DNA of 64,000 bases from Nostoc sp. KVJ3 (GTDB lineage Bacteria; Cyanobacteriota; Cyanobacteriia; Cyanobacteriales; Nostocaceae): assembly GCF_026127265.1 (NCBI RefSeq), contig NZ_WWFG01000002.1, positions 124,001-188,000 on the forward strand, read 5' to 3'. The notes below the pieces were generated by a model. That model had not been told where the DNA came from. It searched no databases and saw nothing but the letters and a program-made list of their open reading frames with translations. Each line of letters starts with the position of its first letter. The first letter of the stretch is position 1. The translations under genes were made by a program, and so were the position numbers. This document shows positions 34,941 through 43,353 of this stretch, piece by piece.

Positions 34941-36488
34941 ATGCCAAATCACAATAGATCGTCCCCACTTCCCCAAGATGAACGAGATGAATATCAAAAG
35001 TACACACTAGAAGAAGAATCTGGAGAAGTTAACGAGCAGACAGAGACAGAAAGTAACAGTGAAGACTTGCACTACGGTACCGAAGGACTGCTCAATGCCT
35101 TACCTCGACTTTGGACTCGTGGTTTGTTGTATGTCCTCATCGCCTTTGCTGGTTTGTTCTTACCCTGGGCAACTCTCTCAAAAGTAGATGAGACTGGTAG
35201 CGCCAGAGGCCGGATAGAACCTAAAGGCGCGACTCAAAAATTAGACGCTCAAGCCGGTGGGAGTGTCAAAGCAGTTATGGTCAAAGAAGGAGATACAGTC
35301 AAAGCCGGACAGGTTTTAGTAGAACTAGAGTCCGATCTCCTGCAAACAGAACTGCAACAGACTCAGAGTAAATTACAAGGGCTGCAAAATCGGCAGACGC
35401 AGTTGGAATTGCTCAAAAATCAACTCCTCATGTCAACTAACCTTTTAGAGCAACAAAATAAATCCCAAGAATTAGAAAAAATGGCTCAAGTTAACCAGGC
35501 ACAGCAAAACCTGGATACCAAACTGAGTAGCCAGAACCTCCAAAAGTTAGAAAAACAAGCATTAGTTGAACAAGCCCAGCAGCAGATTGACACAACTCAT
35601 AACGATCGGCAATCGGCTCAAGCTCGTTTGAATATAGATTCTCGACAAGTTCAACGCTTTAGCAAACTCGTTCAGAATGGTGCAGTTTCGGCAACTCAAG
35701 TCGATGAACTCAAAAAAGAAGAACAAGAAAGCAAACGACTCTATAACAAGGCTGTATCAGATATCAAACAAGCCCAATTGCAGTTAGCAGGAGAGCTAAA
35801 TCGTTATCAAGTAACTATCAATACATTGGAGTCTGATATTAAACAAGCAAAACTGAGATTGCAAGAAGAACAAAGTAGCTATAAAAGTGTGATACAAGCC
35901 GGAAAACTGGCTGTGATGAAAAATCAGGAACAGCTAAAAGACTTACAGGCACAAATCACAGCAGCGCAATCAGAAGTTGCTCAGACAAAAAGCCAGATTA
36001 CATCTATAAGAGTACAGATGCAGCAACGAGTGGTGCGATCGCCGATTAATGGAGTGATTTTTGAATTACCCACCACTAAGCCAGGAGCAGTAGTACAACC
36101 CGGTCAAAGGATTGCCCAAGTCGCCCCCCAAAATACAGACTTTATACTCAAAGCAAATATGCCTAATCAAGATAGTGGTTTCTTGAAGGTAGGAATGCCG
36201 GTCAAGGTCAAGTTTGATGCCTATCCCTTCCAAGAGTATGGCATCGTCCAAGGGAAAGTTACTTGGATCTCTCCTGACTCGAAAGTTAGCCAAACACCCC
36301 AAGGGAACATCGAAACATATCAGTTAGAAATCACCTTAAACCAGCAGTATGTCCAAACTGGCAACAAACGTATTCCATTAGGTGCCGGTCAGACTGCAAA
36401 TGCTGAAGTCATCATTCGCCAGCGCCGCGTGATTGACTTTGTTTTAGATCCATTCAAAAAGCTGCAAAAAGGCAGTTTAGAGATGTAG
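34941..36488 (+). CDS. HlyD-family periplasmic adaptor (membrane fusion protein)
   Basis: A 515-residue adaptor that links the ABC exporter to an outer-membrane channel. An acidic N-terminus precedes the single TM helix (about 60-76, LLYVLIAFAGLFLPW). The first lipoyl half (GGSVKAVMVKEGDTVKAGQVL), a long coiled-coil hairpin (about 125-340, Gln-rich) and the second lipoyl half (RVVRSPINGVIFELPTTKPG) follow, then a beta-barrel end. The start is set at the ATG at 34941; an upstream in-frame ATG at 34812 would add 43 repeat-encoded residues and is rejected. No TolC-like gene is in the window. Confidence 0.9.
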   Translation: MPNHNRSSPLPQDERDEYQKYTLEEESGEVNEQTETESNSEDLHYGTEGLLNALPRLWTRGLLYVLIAFAGLFLPWATLSKVDETGSARGRIEPKGATQKLDAQAGGSVKAVMVKEGDTVKAGQVLVELESDLLQTELQQTQSKLQGLQNRQTQLELLKNQLLMSTNLLEQQNKSQELEKMAQVNQAQQNLDTKLSSQNLQKLEKQALVEQAQQQIDTTHNDRQSAQARLNIDSRQVQRFSKLVQNGAVSATQVDELKKEEQESKRLYNKAVSDIKQAQLQLAGELNRYQVTINTLESDIKQAKLRLQEEQSSYKSVIQAGKLAVMKNQEQLKDLQAQITAAQSEVAQTKSQITSIRVQMQQRVVRSPINGVIFELPTTKPGAVVQPGQRIAQVAPQNTDFILKANMPNQDSGFLKVGMPVKVKFDAYPFQEYGIVQGKVTWISPDSKVSQTPQGNIETYQLEITLNQQYVQTGNKRIPLGAGQTANAEVIIRQRRVIDFVLDPFKKLQKGSLEM

Positions 36489-36499
36489 TTCCCAGGTGG

Positions 36500-36655
36500 G
36501 GAAATGAGGGGGATGAGGGGGATGAGGGAGCAGGGGGAGCAGGGGAGGCAGGGGAAGCAGGGGGAGAAAGAATAAAGAACTAAGACCTAAGACCCAATGC
36601 CCAATGCCCAATGCCCAATGCCCAATGCCCTATACCCAATGCCCAATGCCCATAA
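36500..36655. repeat. G-rich repeat followed by tandem heptamer (CCCAATG)n
   Basis: From about 36500 to 36570, units such as GGGGGATGA and GGGAGCAGG; from 36593, five or more copies of CCCAATG, one CCCTATA variant and further CCCAATG units. It fills the spacer between the HlyD and PpiC-like genes. Confidence 0.85.
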
Positions 36656-36667
36656 TTATTGGATATT

Positions 36668-37447
36668 ATGCACAGTCTGACCATTTCCACTTCAGATATT
36701 ATTCACAGCCTGAAACTTTCCTGTCAGATCCCTGATGTCGTGGAAGCGATCGCATCCCAAAGCATTATTGTCGAAGCGGCTCAAGAGGCAGGAATTACAG
36801 TCACACCAGAAGAACTACAGCAAGAAGGAGATGACTTACGGTTTGCTAAGAAGCTTGTCAGAGCTAAAGAAACCTGGACATGGCTAGAAAAACACCACCT
36901 GTCTGTAAATGAGTTTGAAGAATTAGCCTACAACAACATCCTTTCGCGGAAGTTAGCGAATCATTTATTTTCCCCTCAAGTCGAAAAACACTTTTATGAG
37001 CGCCAACTAGATTATGTCGCCGCTGTTACCTACGAAGTCATTTTCGAGGATCGAGACTTGGCTTTAGAGCTTTTTTATGCTCTGGAAGAAGGCGAAATCG
37101 ATTTTCCAGCGATCGCTCGTTTATATATCCCAAACCCAGAACTCCGCCGCGCTTATGGATACCAAGGACTCCGATACCGTAAAGATTTACGTCCAGAGAT
37201 TGCAGCAGCTGTATTTGCTGCTGCACCACCAGAAGCTCTCAAACCGATTACGACTCCCAAGGGGGTGCATTTAATTTGGGTAGAAGAAGTCATTGAACCC
37301 CAGCTAGATGAACAGTTGCGCCAACAAATCATTACAGAATCATTTTCTGATTGGTTGAGGCAACAAATCAACGCGATGAGAATAGTCACTCACATAGACT
37401 CAGGTACAAATGTGCGATCGCAGGAGGAATTGCTAGAGCAGGTTTAA
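36668..37447 (+). CDS. PpiC/SurA-like peptidyl-prolyl isomerase associated with peptide exporter
   Basis: A 259-residue protein. The N-terminal helical part (about 1-115) resembles the SurA-type chaperone arm (IVEAAQEAGITVTPEELQQEGD), and about 118-215 looks like a parvulin domain (VIFEDRDLALELFYAL, FPAIARLYI, RAYGYQGLRYRKDLRPEIAAAVF, KPITTPKGVHLIWVEEV). There is no signal peptide, so it would act in the cytoplasm or be exported by the neighbours. An earlier TTG at 36659 is possible; the ATG at 36668 is preferred. PpiC-like proteins next to HlyD and C39 exporters recur in cyanobacteria, suggesting that they keep precursors export-competent (inference). Confidence 0.8.
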   Translation: MHSLTISTSDIIHSLKLSCQIPDVVEAIASQSIIVEAAQEAGITVTPEELQQEGDDLRFAKKLVRAKETWTWLEKHHLSVNEFEELAYNNILSRKLANHLFSPQVEKHFYERQLDYVAAVTYEVIFEDRDLALELFYALEEGEIDFPAIARLYIPNPELRRAYGYQGLRYRKDLRPEIAAAVFAAAPPEALKPITTPKGVHLIWVEEVIEPQLDEQLRQQIITESFSDWLRQQINAMRIVTHIDSGTNVRSQEELLEQV

Positions 37448-37904
37448 GCCTGTTATTCACCAACACTAAATAGTTCATTCAATCCAAATGTTTTTGTAGC
37501 TAACTATCTCCCCCTAATTTAGGGTATATGCTGTAGTTACAAACATATTATCAATCCTGTTTTTTTAGTTCGTAATTAAATATTTTCTATTATTAGCATT
37601 TTGTAAATGTGTTTACAGAAGTGCTAATTTAGCGCGACTAAAAAATAGTTTTAATCGCTATAACTCTCACTGGGCAATAAAAATACAATTTTGCCTATAT
37701 TTGTTATGCAATTATTTTCTAAATTAAATTAATACTATATATGGTTATTTTTGGATTTCAATATATTAGTTTTTCAAATCAAAAATTCCTCAAAAAATCA
37801 TTGACTTTTCCGAGGAATAAACTATAGTAATTATGTGACCAAGAAAAACAGATTGGTCGCACCAAGATACCCAAAAAAACTTACAGTTTTCAGGAGAAAT
37901 TCAA
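37448..37904. other. AT-rich promoter-type spacer before precursor-like gene
   Basis: 457 bp without a gene, strongly AT-rich from about 37520 to 37780, consistent with a promoter region separating the exporter genes from the precursor-like gene. It ends with CAGGAGAAATTCAA, a good ribosome binding site for the ATG at 37905. No repeats recognised. Confidence 0.5.
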
Positions 37905-38207
37905 ATGATTATTTCTGACCTAAACTACTTAGAAATCACCTCTGAAGAAGTTATTGGTGGTGGTGGTTATGCTCCTAAACCCAGCCAAGCACCATTACCT
38001 AGCTACAATGAAACCATCATCATTGTCAAAACTGTAGATGTTAACCTTAACATCAGCGGCAACTTGGCTACAGCTGGTGCTGGATCTGTTGCAACGGGTG
38101 CAAACACCGTTACTCAAACCTCAACTTCCACTTCTACTACTAATAATTCTTCTAGTTCTGGCTCAACTTCCGTAGCTGGCACTGTTGGTGGCTATTGGGG
38201 CTGGTAA
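37905..38207 (+). CDS. Precursor-like small protein, leader motif DL.YLE.TSEE.IGGGG
   Basis: A 100-residue protein with a leader-like start (MIISDLNYLEITSEEVIGGGG, glycines at 18-21). A Thr/Ser/Asn-rich low-complexity body follows (TQTSTSTSTTNNSSSSGS) and an aromatic end (GGYWGW). The leader ends in a double-glycine-type site, so the C39 exporter encoded 3 kb upstream is a plausible processing partner. Its leader resembles that of the 108-residue protein at 42938 (DLSYLHSVSEDELI). No cysteine, so not a lanthipeptide type. Function unknown; candidate exported peptide. Confidence 0.65.
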   Translation: MIISDLNYLEITSEEVIGGGGYAPKPSQAPLPSYNETIIIVKTVDVNLNISGNLATAGAGSVATGANTVTQTSTSTSTTNNSSSSGSTSVAGTVGGYWGW

Positions 38208-38289
38208 TTAATAATTAAACTCTACTCACAAAGAGAATTAACTCCTGCAAGTAGAGTAAGGCTCGAAAGCCTACTAGATTTATAAATTG

Positions 38290-38320
38290 CTGAAGGCTCT
38301 TAGCTCATTTGAGCCTTCAG
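38290..38320 (+). terminator. Hairpin, terminator-like
   Basis: CTGAAGGCTC (38290-38299) and GAGCCTTCAG (38311-38320) form a perfect 10-bp stem 82 bp after the precursor-like gene. The tail (CTTCTCCCT) is pyrimidine-rich but not a T run, so confidence is moderate. Confidence 0.5.
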
Positions 38321-38639
38321 CTTCTCCCTAAATTACATCGGTTGCTCTCAAATAACTGTTTCCGCAATAAATTTTTACAATATTAAGTCCACAACCCAGA
38401 CTAAGGCTCTGTGCTGTTTGCCTGCCCTGAATTAAAACTCTGGGTTAATAGTCATGAGTTAAAAACTTTCCTGTGGCGGCAGGCTAATCGTAGATACCCG
38501 ATAAGGTAGAAAAAGGTAATTTGTTTTAAAAAGCTTAAAATCAGCATTCTCAACTAATTTTAATAGAATCCAGTTATAAATTTCAGAAACTTGAGTTCAT
38601 CGCAGATATATAGGACTCTTATTTGATTTTTGAACAAAG

Positions 38640-38800
38640 TTAGGTATTGTAGGGGAGCCAGCGCTGTAGGCGGGTTTCCCAACCTAGGCGACTGATGAAC
38701 CCGAAGGGAGGTTCCCTACGTGTAGCAACTGGCGTTGCGTTAGAACGAAGTTCGTAACGCACCATTATCAAGGGTTTGATGCCGTACTCTCCGCGCTCAC
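38640..38800. repeat. Dispersed repeat-derived block
   Basis: GC-richer block with words typical of dispersed nostocalean repeats (AGCCAGCGCTGTAGGCGGG, GTTGCGTTAGAACGAAG, GTAACGCACC) in otherwise AT-rich DNA. It has many short inverted pairs and no gene. The whole spacer 38208-38880 is otherwise empty apart from the hairpin at 38290. Confidence 0.55.
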
Positions 38801-38880
38801 ACCCTACGGATATTTTCTCCAAATCAAACCGAATTCTTATAGGAACAAAAGACATTAAGTAAAAATTAATTGTATAAGTT

Positions 38881-41800
38881 ATGACCACAATTTCTGAGGC
38901 TCTTCAACTCGCTGTTGAACATCGCCGAGCCAAACGCTTTACCCAGTCCGAAGAGGTTTATCGTCAAATTATAGACGTAAACCCCAAGCAGCCAGAGGCA
39001 CTATATGGGTTAGGTATGCTAGCCCAGCAACGGGGACAATATCAAAATGCCGAACAGTTTTTCCAAGCAGCTTTGCAATTAGAGCCAGAAGTGGCGGCAA
39101 TACACAATAGCTTAGGGTTTACTCTGCAACAACAGGGTAAACTAGACGAAGCAGTTATCTGCTATGAAAAAGCACTGAAAATTTTACCTGATGGCGGGGA
39201 AGCGCAAGTAAATCTTGGTAATACTCTCCATCTTCAAGGAAAGCTGTCATCAGAACAACAAGTCCATTGTGCAGACTTAAATTTGCAGTTGGCTTTAGCT
39301 AGGCAAGAGGTGGGCGATTTCAAGATTGCAGAGTTATATTATCGCCAAGCTATTGCATTGCAGGCAGATTTGGTACAAGCTCATAATAATTTAGGAGAGG
39401 TACTCCAAAAACAAGGGCGATTGAATGATGCGCTAAAGTCTTTTCAAGAATTAATAAAAATAAAACCAGACTATCCTTACGTTCATCACAATTTAGGATG
39501 TTTGTTAGAAGAACAAGGAAAAGTTGAGGAAGCAATAGAAGCTTACAAAAAAGCTTTAAGTATTAAACCTGATTTGGCAATTACCCATCATAACTTGGGA
39601 AATGCTCTGAAAGCATTAAATAGGTTTGATGCCGCCATAGAATCCTACCAACAAGCTATAAAAATTCGACCTGATATTGATTACATCTACTACAACTTAG
39701 GAACGGTACTTAGAGATAGTAACAAAATAGAAGCAGCAGTAGAGGCATTTGAACAAGCTGCCAAAGTTACACCAAATTATGCTCCGGCTAAATTTGGTAT
39801 TTGTATTAGCCAACTGCCAACTATCTATTCTAGTGTTGATGAAATTGAATTCAGGCGAAATCAGTATCAGCAGAATTTGCAAAATTTAGCTAAAGCTTAT
39901 GAATTAAGTAATCAAGAAGAAAGGGCAAAAGCGGCTGAGGCTGTAGGGACATTACAGCCCTTCTATTTGGCATATCAAGGCTTAAATGACCGAGATTTAC
40001 AGCGAGCTTATGGGGAAATGATTTGCCAGATGATGTCGAGTTGCTATCCCCAAAGTTGCCAGCCGCTTGTTATCCCAAATTTAGATAAAAATCAAAAGGT
40101 TCGAGTTGGTATTGTCTCTAGATTTTTCTATAACCATTCTAATTGGAAAATCCCTATTAAAGGTTGGATAGAAAATCTTGATAGAAGTGAATTTGAATTA
40201 TTTGGTTATCACACTTTGGTAACAAAAGATTATTCAACAACCAGTGCCAGCAAAACTTTTGATAAATTTGTTCAAGGTGTTCACTCAATTGAACAATGGT
40301 GTGAGGCAATAACAGAAGATAAATTACATATCCTGATTTTCCCTGAATTTGGGATGGATCCAATGACAATCAAGCTGGGTTGTCTCAGATTAGCCCCAAT
40401 TCAAATGACATCTTGGGGACACCCTGATACCAGTGGACTCCCGACAATTGACTATTACTTGAGCAGTGACTTAATGGAACCAGAAAATGCTCAAGAACAC
40501 TATACAGAAAAGTTAGTTAGATTACCAAATCTATCTATTAATTACACACCTTTAGCAGTTAAACCCCAAGCAATTAAGAAACTAGATATAGGTTTAAAAG
40601 AAGATGAAATTTTCTTCTGGTGTTGCCAGTCACTATATAAATACTTGCCCAACCATGATGATGTTTTTCCCTCCATTGCAAAAGAGTTAGGGAATTCTAA
40701 ATTTGTGTTTATTAAACACAGAAATGAAGATATTACAGAAGTATTTCGCCAGCGTTTAAACCATGCTTTTGCAGCATTAGGGTTAGATTACCAAAAGCAC
40801 TGTTTATTTTTGTCTTCCATGAATGAGAGCGAGTTTGCGGGGACTACAGCCTTAGCAGATGTCTTCTTGGATAGTATTGGTTGGTCTGGATGTAACTCTA
40901 CCCTCGAATCTATTGCCCATAATATTCCCGTTGTTACTTTACCAGGAGAACTGATGAGGGGACGGCATTCTCTGGCAATTTTAAAGATGATGGGTGTAGA
41001 AGAGACGATCGCTTCAAGTAAAGCAGAATACGTCCAAATCGCCATCCGTCTAGGGAAAGATGCTGAATATCGGCAATATATCTCCCAGCAAGTTGCAGAA
41101 AATAAACATAAGTTATATGGCGATTTAAAGCCAGTCAGAGCGCTGGAAGATTTTCTTTTACAACTGGTTAATAAACCAAGACAATTTGAAGCTAAAGATG
41201 TTGCTGAACTCTTTCAATTTGCGGTTCAATCTCATCGAGCTAGTCGCCTAGACGAAGCTGAACAGCTATATCGTCAGGTGATAGAAAAACAACCAGACTA
41301 TTCAGAAGCATTATATGGTTTAGGAATATTGGCACAGCAGAAAGGTGCGTTACAGGAAGCCCAAAAGCATTTGAGTGCAGCTTCGCAATTTCAGCCTAAC
41401 TCTGTGAAAATTTGGTTTAGTTTAGGCAATTTGCATCAAGCCCAAGGACAATTACTAGAAGCTGAAAATGCTTACCAAAAAGCTATTGTTTTGCGACCAG
41501 ATGCAGGGACAATTTACAACAATTTGGGCTACACCTTGCAACAACAAGGTAGGTGGGAAGAAGCGATGGCATCTTATCAAAAAGCTCTGGAATTTCAGCC
41601 CAACTGCATAGAAGCGGAAGTCAATTTGGGGAATGCGCTTTTTGCCCAAGGGAAGCTTTCGGCAGAGAAACAAGCCTACTATGGTGAATTGAATTATAAA
41701 CTGGGCATTGCCCGCAAACAAGCAGCCGATTGGAAAACTGCTGCTGTTTACTATCGAACTGCGATCGCACTACAGCCAGATTTTGTAGAAGCTTATTATA

Positions 41801-41970
41801 ACTTGGGGGTGGTACTGCAAGAACAAGGAGAGATGGAAGAAGCGATCGCATTTTATCAAAAAGCTTTAGAGTTTAATCCTCAACACCAAGAAGCCAACAT
41901 GAATTTAGCACATATTTACCAAATCCAACCCCAAGAAGTTACACAAAGACCTATTTCGACTAGGAGGTAA
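38881..41970 (+). CDS. TPR-GT41 (OGT/SPINDLY-like)-TPR glycosyltransferase
   Basis: A 1029-residue protein. N-terminal TPRs occupy about 1-300. A GT41 catalytic region runs from about 407 to 765 (KVRVGIVSRFFYNHS; LAPIQMTSWGHPDTSGLPTIDYYLSSD; FFWCCQSLYKYLPNHD; FVFIKHRNED; GWSGCNSTLESIAHNIPVVTLPG), and a second TPR block occupies about 770-1015. Bacterial GT41 enzymes O-glycosylate proteins, with UDP-GlcNAc or other sugar donors; TPRs select the substrate. Having TPRs on both sides is unusual, and the C-terminal block is nearly the same as the TPRs of the two GT2 genes at 48039 and 49820, so exchange or duplication is likely. Substrates could be the RTX or peptide products nearby (inference). 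Confidence 0.88.
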   Translation: MTTISEALQLAVEHRRAKRFTQSEEVYRQIIDVNPKQPEALYGLGMLAQQRGQYQNAEQFFQAALQLEPEVAAIHNSLGFTLQQQGKLDEAVICYEKALKILPDGGEAQVNLGNTLHLQGKLSSEQQVHCADLNLQLALARQEVGDFKIAELYYRQAIALQADLVQAHNNLGEVLQKQGRLNDALKSFQELIKIKPDYPYVHHNLGCLLEEQGKVEEAIEAYKKALSIKPDLAITHHNLGNALKALNRFDAAIESYQQAIKIRPDIDYIYYNLGTVLRDSNKIEAAVEAFEQAAKVTPNYAPAKFGICISQLPTIYSSVDEIEFRRNQYQQNLQNLAKAYELSNQEERAKAAEAVGTLQPFYLAYQGLNDRDLQRAYGEMICQMMSSCYPQSCQPLVIPNLDKNQKVRVGIVSRFFYNHSNWKIPIKGWIENLDRSEFELFGYHTLVTKDYSTTSASKTFDKFVQGVHSIEQWCEAITEDKLHILIFPEFGMDPMTIKLGCLRLAPIQMTSWGHPDTSGLPTIDYYLSSDLMEPENAQEHYTEKLVRLPNLSINYTPLAVKPQAIKKLDIGLKEDEIFFWCCQSLYKYLPNHDDVFPSIAKELGNSKFVFIKHRNEDITEVFRQRLNHAFAALGLDYQKHCLFLSSMNESEFAGTTALADVFLDSIGWSGCNSTLESIAHNIPVVTLPGELMRGRHSLAILKMMGVEETIASSKAEYVQIAIRLGKDAEYRQYISQQVAENKHKLYGDLKPVRALEDFLLQLVNKPRQFEAKDVAELFQFAVQSHRASRLDEAEQLYRQVIEKQPDYSEALYGLGILAQQKGALQEAQKHLSAASQFQPNSVKIWFSLGNLHQAQGQLLEAENAYQKAIVLRPDAGTIYNNLGYTLQQQGRWEEAMASYQKALEFQPNCIEAEVNLGNALFAQGKLSAEKQAYYGELNYKLGIARKQAADWKTAAVYYRTAIALQPDFVEAYYNLGVVLQEQGEMEEAIAFYQKALEFNPQHQEANMNLAHIYQIQPQEVTQRPISTRR

Positions 41971-42123
41971 TAAAGATTATTTAGAAAATCGTTACTAAAT
42001 CGATGCTCTACTAGATAAATAAGTTTTTAGTCAGGACTTAATTCCTTGCCTTAATGACTGAAGTCTTTGCTACAAATTTTTTATGATGGACAACAATAAT
42101 CATGTTCAAGGAGAAAAAATAAG

Positions 42124-42561
42124 GTGTCTCTAGAAATTTTAGAAAAAGTCAAGAGTTTCATCATTAGACTCGTCAAAGACGAAGCTTTTCGCACTCAATT
42201 AATGAGTGATAAAATCGACGAAGCGATCAAAGTCATGGAAGAAGGTGGCTACAATTTTTCTCAGGAAGAATTTGAAACAGCCTCCATTCAAATATTAGAA
42301 TTAAAAGAATTAGGTCAGTTTGACGACCTCAGCGAAGAGGAATTAGTGGGAGCTTTTGGTGGGCTTACAAGCAGCAATGTCGTTCAGCCACTCTATGGTG
42401 TTGTAGTCTCACCTCCCGAAGGAGGTGTAAAACCACCAATTCACTGGATTCCCAGACCACGCCCAAAGCCATTTCCCCAACCACAGCCCCTGTATGGCAT
42501 AGTAGTCGGCTCGCCTGTACAAGCGTCATACGGAGTAGTTGTCCCACCAGAAGTACAATAA
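42124..42561 (+). CDS. Nif11-type leader RiPP precursor with three XYG motifs (candidate spliceotide precursor)
   Basis: A 145-residue precursor. Residues 1-80 are a Nif11-type leader (LEKVKSFIIRLVKDEAFRTQL... EEELVGAFGG) ending in a double glycine at 79-80, the expected C39 cleavage site. The core (81-145) is Pro-rich and contains three XYG units: PLYGVVV (Tyr91), PLYGIVV (Tyr124), ASYGVVV (Tyr136), each followed by V/I-V-V. XYG is the motif processed by PlpX-type spliceases, which remove the tyramine part of Tyr. Start is GTG at 42124, fixed by AAGGAG at 42108-42113; an ATG upstream is out of frame. No cysteines, so lanthionine formation is excluded. The radical SAM gene follows 0.8 kb downstream. 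Confidence 0.85.
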   Translation: MSLEILEKVKSFIIRLVKDEAFRTQLMSDKIDEAIKVMEEGGYNFSQEEFETASIQILELKELGQFDDLSEEELVGAFGGLTSSNVVQPLYGVVVSPPEGGVKPPIHWIPRPRPKPFPQPQPLYGIVVGSPVQASYGVVVPPEVQ

Positions 42562-42605
42562 CCCGTTAACAATTCAAAATTCAAACATTTTAGACATTTT
42601 CAGAC

Positions 42606-42775
42606 CGGGATTTAAATCCCGACTGAAACTGTGACTATGTTATAGATATAGGGATATTAAACCCTTTGACTTACGATAAAACAATGAAGACGTAGGAGGC
42701 ATTATATCCATAATGCACCTTATACCAGTTCTTTATGAAGATGCACATAATAAGTCCCCCCAACACATCGGGGGG
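42606..42775. other. Two palindromes in the precursor spacer
   Basis: CGGGATTTAAATCCCG (42606-42621) is a perfect palindrome 44 bp after the Nif11 precursor. CCCCCC (42756-42761) and GGGGGG (42770-42775) form a second short stem. Either could stop or attenuate transcripts, letting the precursor be made in excess over the enzymes. The rest of 42562-42937 shows no gene. Confidence 0.45.
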
Positions 42776-42937
42776 TAAATATATGCAGCTTCACAAAGAA
42801 ACGATATTACAAGAGTAATTAAGTTATGAAACCGACATAGTAAAAATTTCTCTACTATATTAAAGAGGTTTTCTAGTTAATTTCACAACTTTCGGAATAT
42901 ACTCTAAAGTAATGTTCAAAAAGACTCATTTTTAAGT

Positions 42938-43264
42938 ATGCAGATTCCTGATTTATCTTATTTACATAGTGTTTCAGAAGACGAATTGATTTTAGGCTCT
43001 GCTGGAGTTTCAGTGACATCTAAAGCATTATCTTTAGGGTCAACAATTTACAATTCTGTTAGTTCAACTAGTAGCTCTAAAACCTTGTTAAATGGTGCTT
43101 CTATAGTAACTGGGACAGGGTTAGCTAAAGCGGTAGGTACTCATACTACAGCTAAAGTCACAGTTGCACTTAATGGTTCTTTAACAATTGGGAAAGCTCC
43201 ATCTAATTCATCTAATAATGGCATTATTACAAGTGGTTTTTTAATTAAAATTAGTTTAATATAA
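42938..43264 (+). CDS. Precursor-like small protein, leader motif DLSYL..SEDELI
   Basis: A 108-residue protein whose start (MQIPDLSYLHSVSEDELILGSAG) resembles that of the 100-residue gene at 37905. A G-S-A-G follows the leader in place of a clean GG. The rest is a Ser/Thr/Ala-rich low-complexity stretch with a hydrophobic end (GFLIKISLI). No cysteines. It sits between the XYG precursor and the radical SAM gene on the same strand, so it may be a second exported peptide or substrate. The family is not recognised. Confidence 0.6.
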   Translation: MQIPDLSYLHSVSEDELILGSAGVSVTSKALSLGSTIYNSVSSTSSSKTLLNGASIVTGTGLAKAVGTHTTAKVTVALNGSLTIGKAPSNSSNNGIITSGFLIKISLI

Positions 43265-43291
43265 AACTAATTTTTCCACGAGTATTTTCTA

Positions 43292-43320
43292 CTTTACTCA
43301 GCATTTACTACTGAGTAAAG
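43292..43320 (+). terminator. Attenuator-like hairpin before radical SAM gene
   Basis: CTTTACTCAG (43292-43301) and CTGAGTAAAG (43311-43320) form a perfect 10-bp stem with a 9-base loop, 34 bp before the radical SAM start. There is no strong T run, so partial termination between precursors and the modifying enzyme is more likely than a full stop. Confidence 0.5.
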
Positions 43321-43353
43321 TAAACTTCTAAAACCGAGATTGAGAGTTAACTT

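Noticed and set aside
42124..42561. Lanthipeptide precursor
   Set aside because: No cysteine in the core and no LanM/LanC nearby, despite the Nif11 leader.
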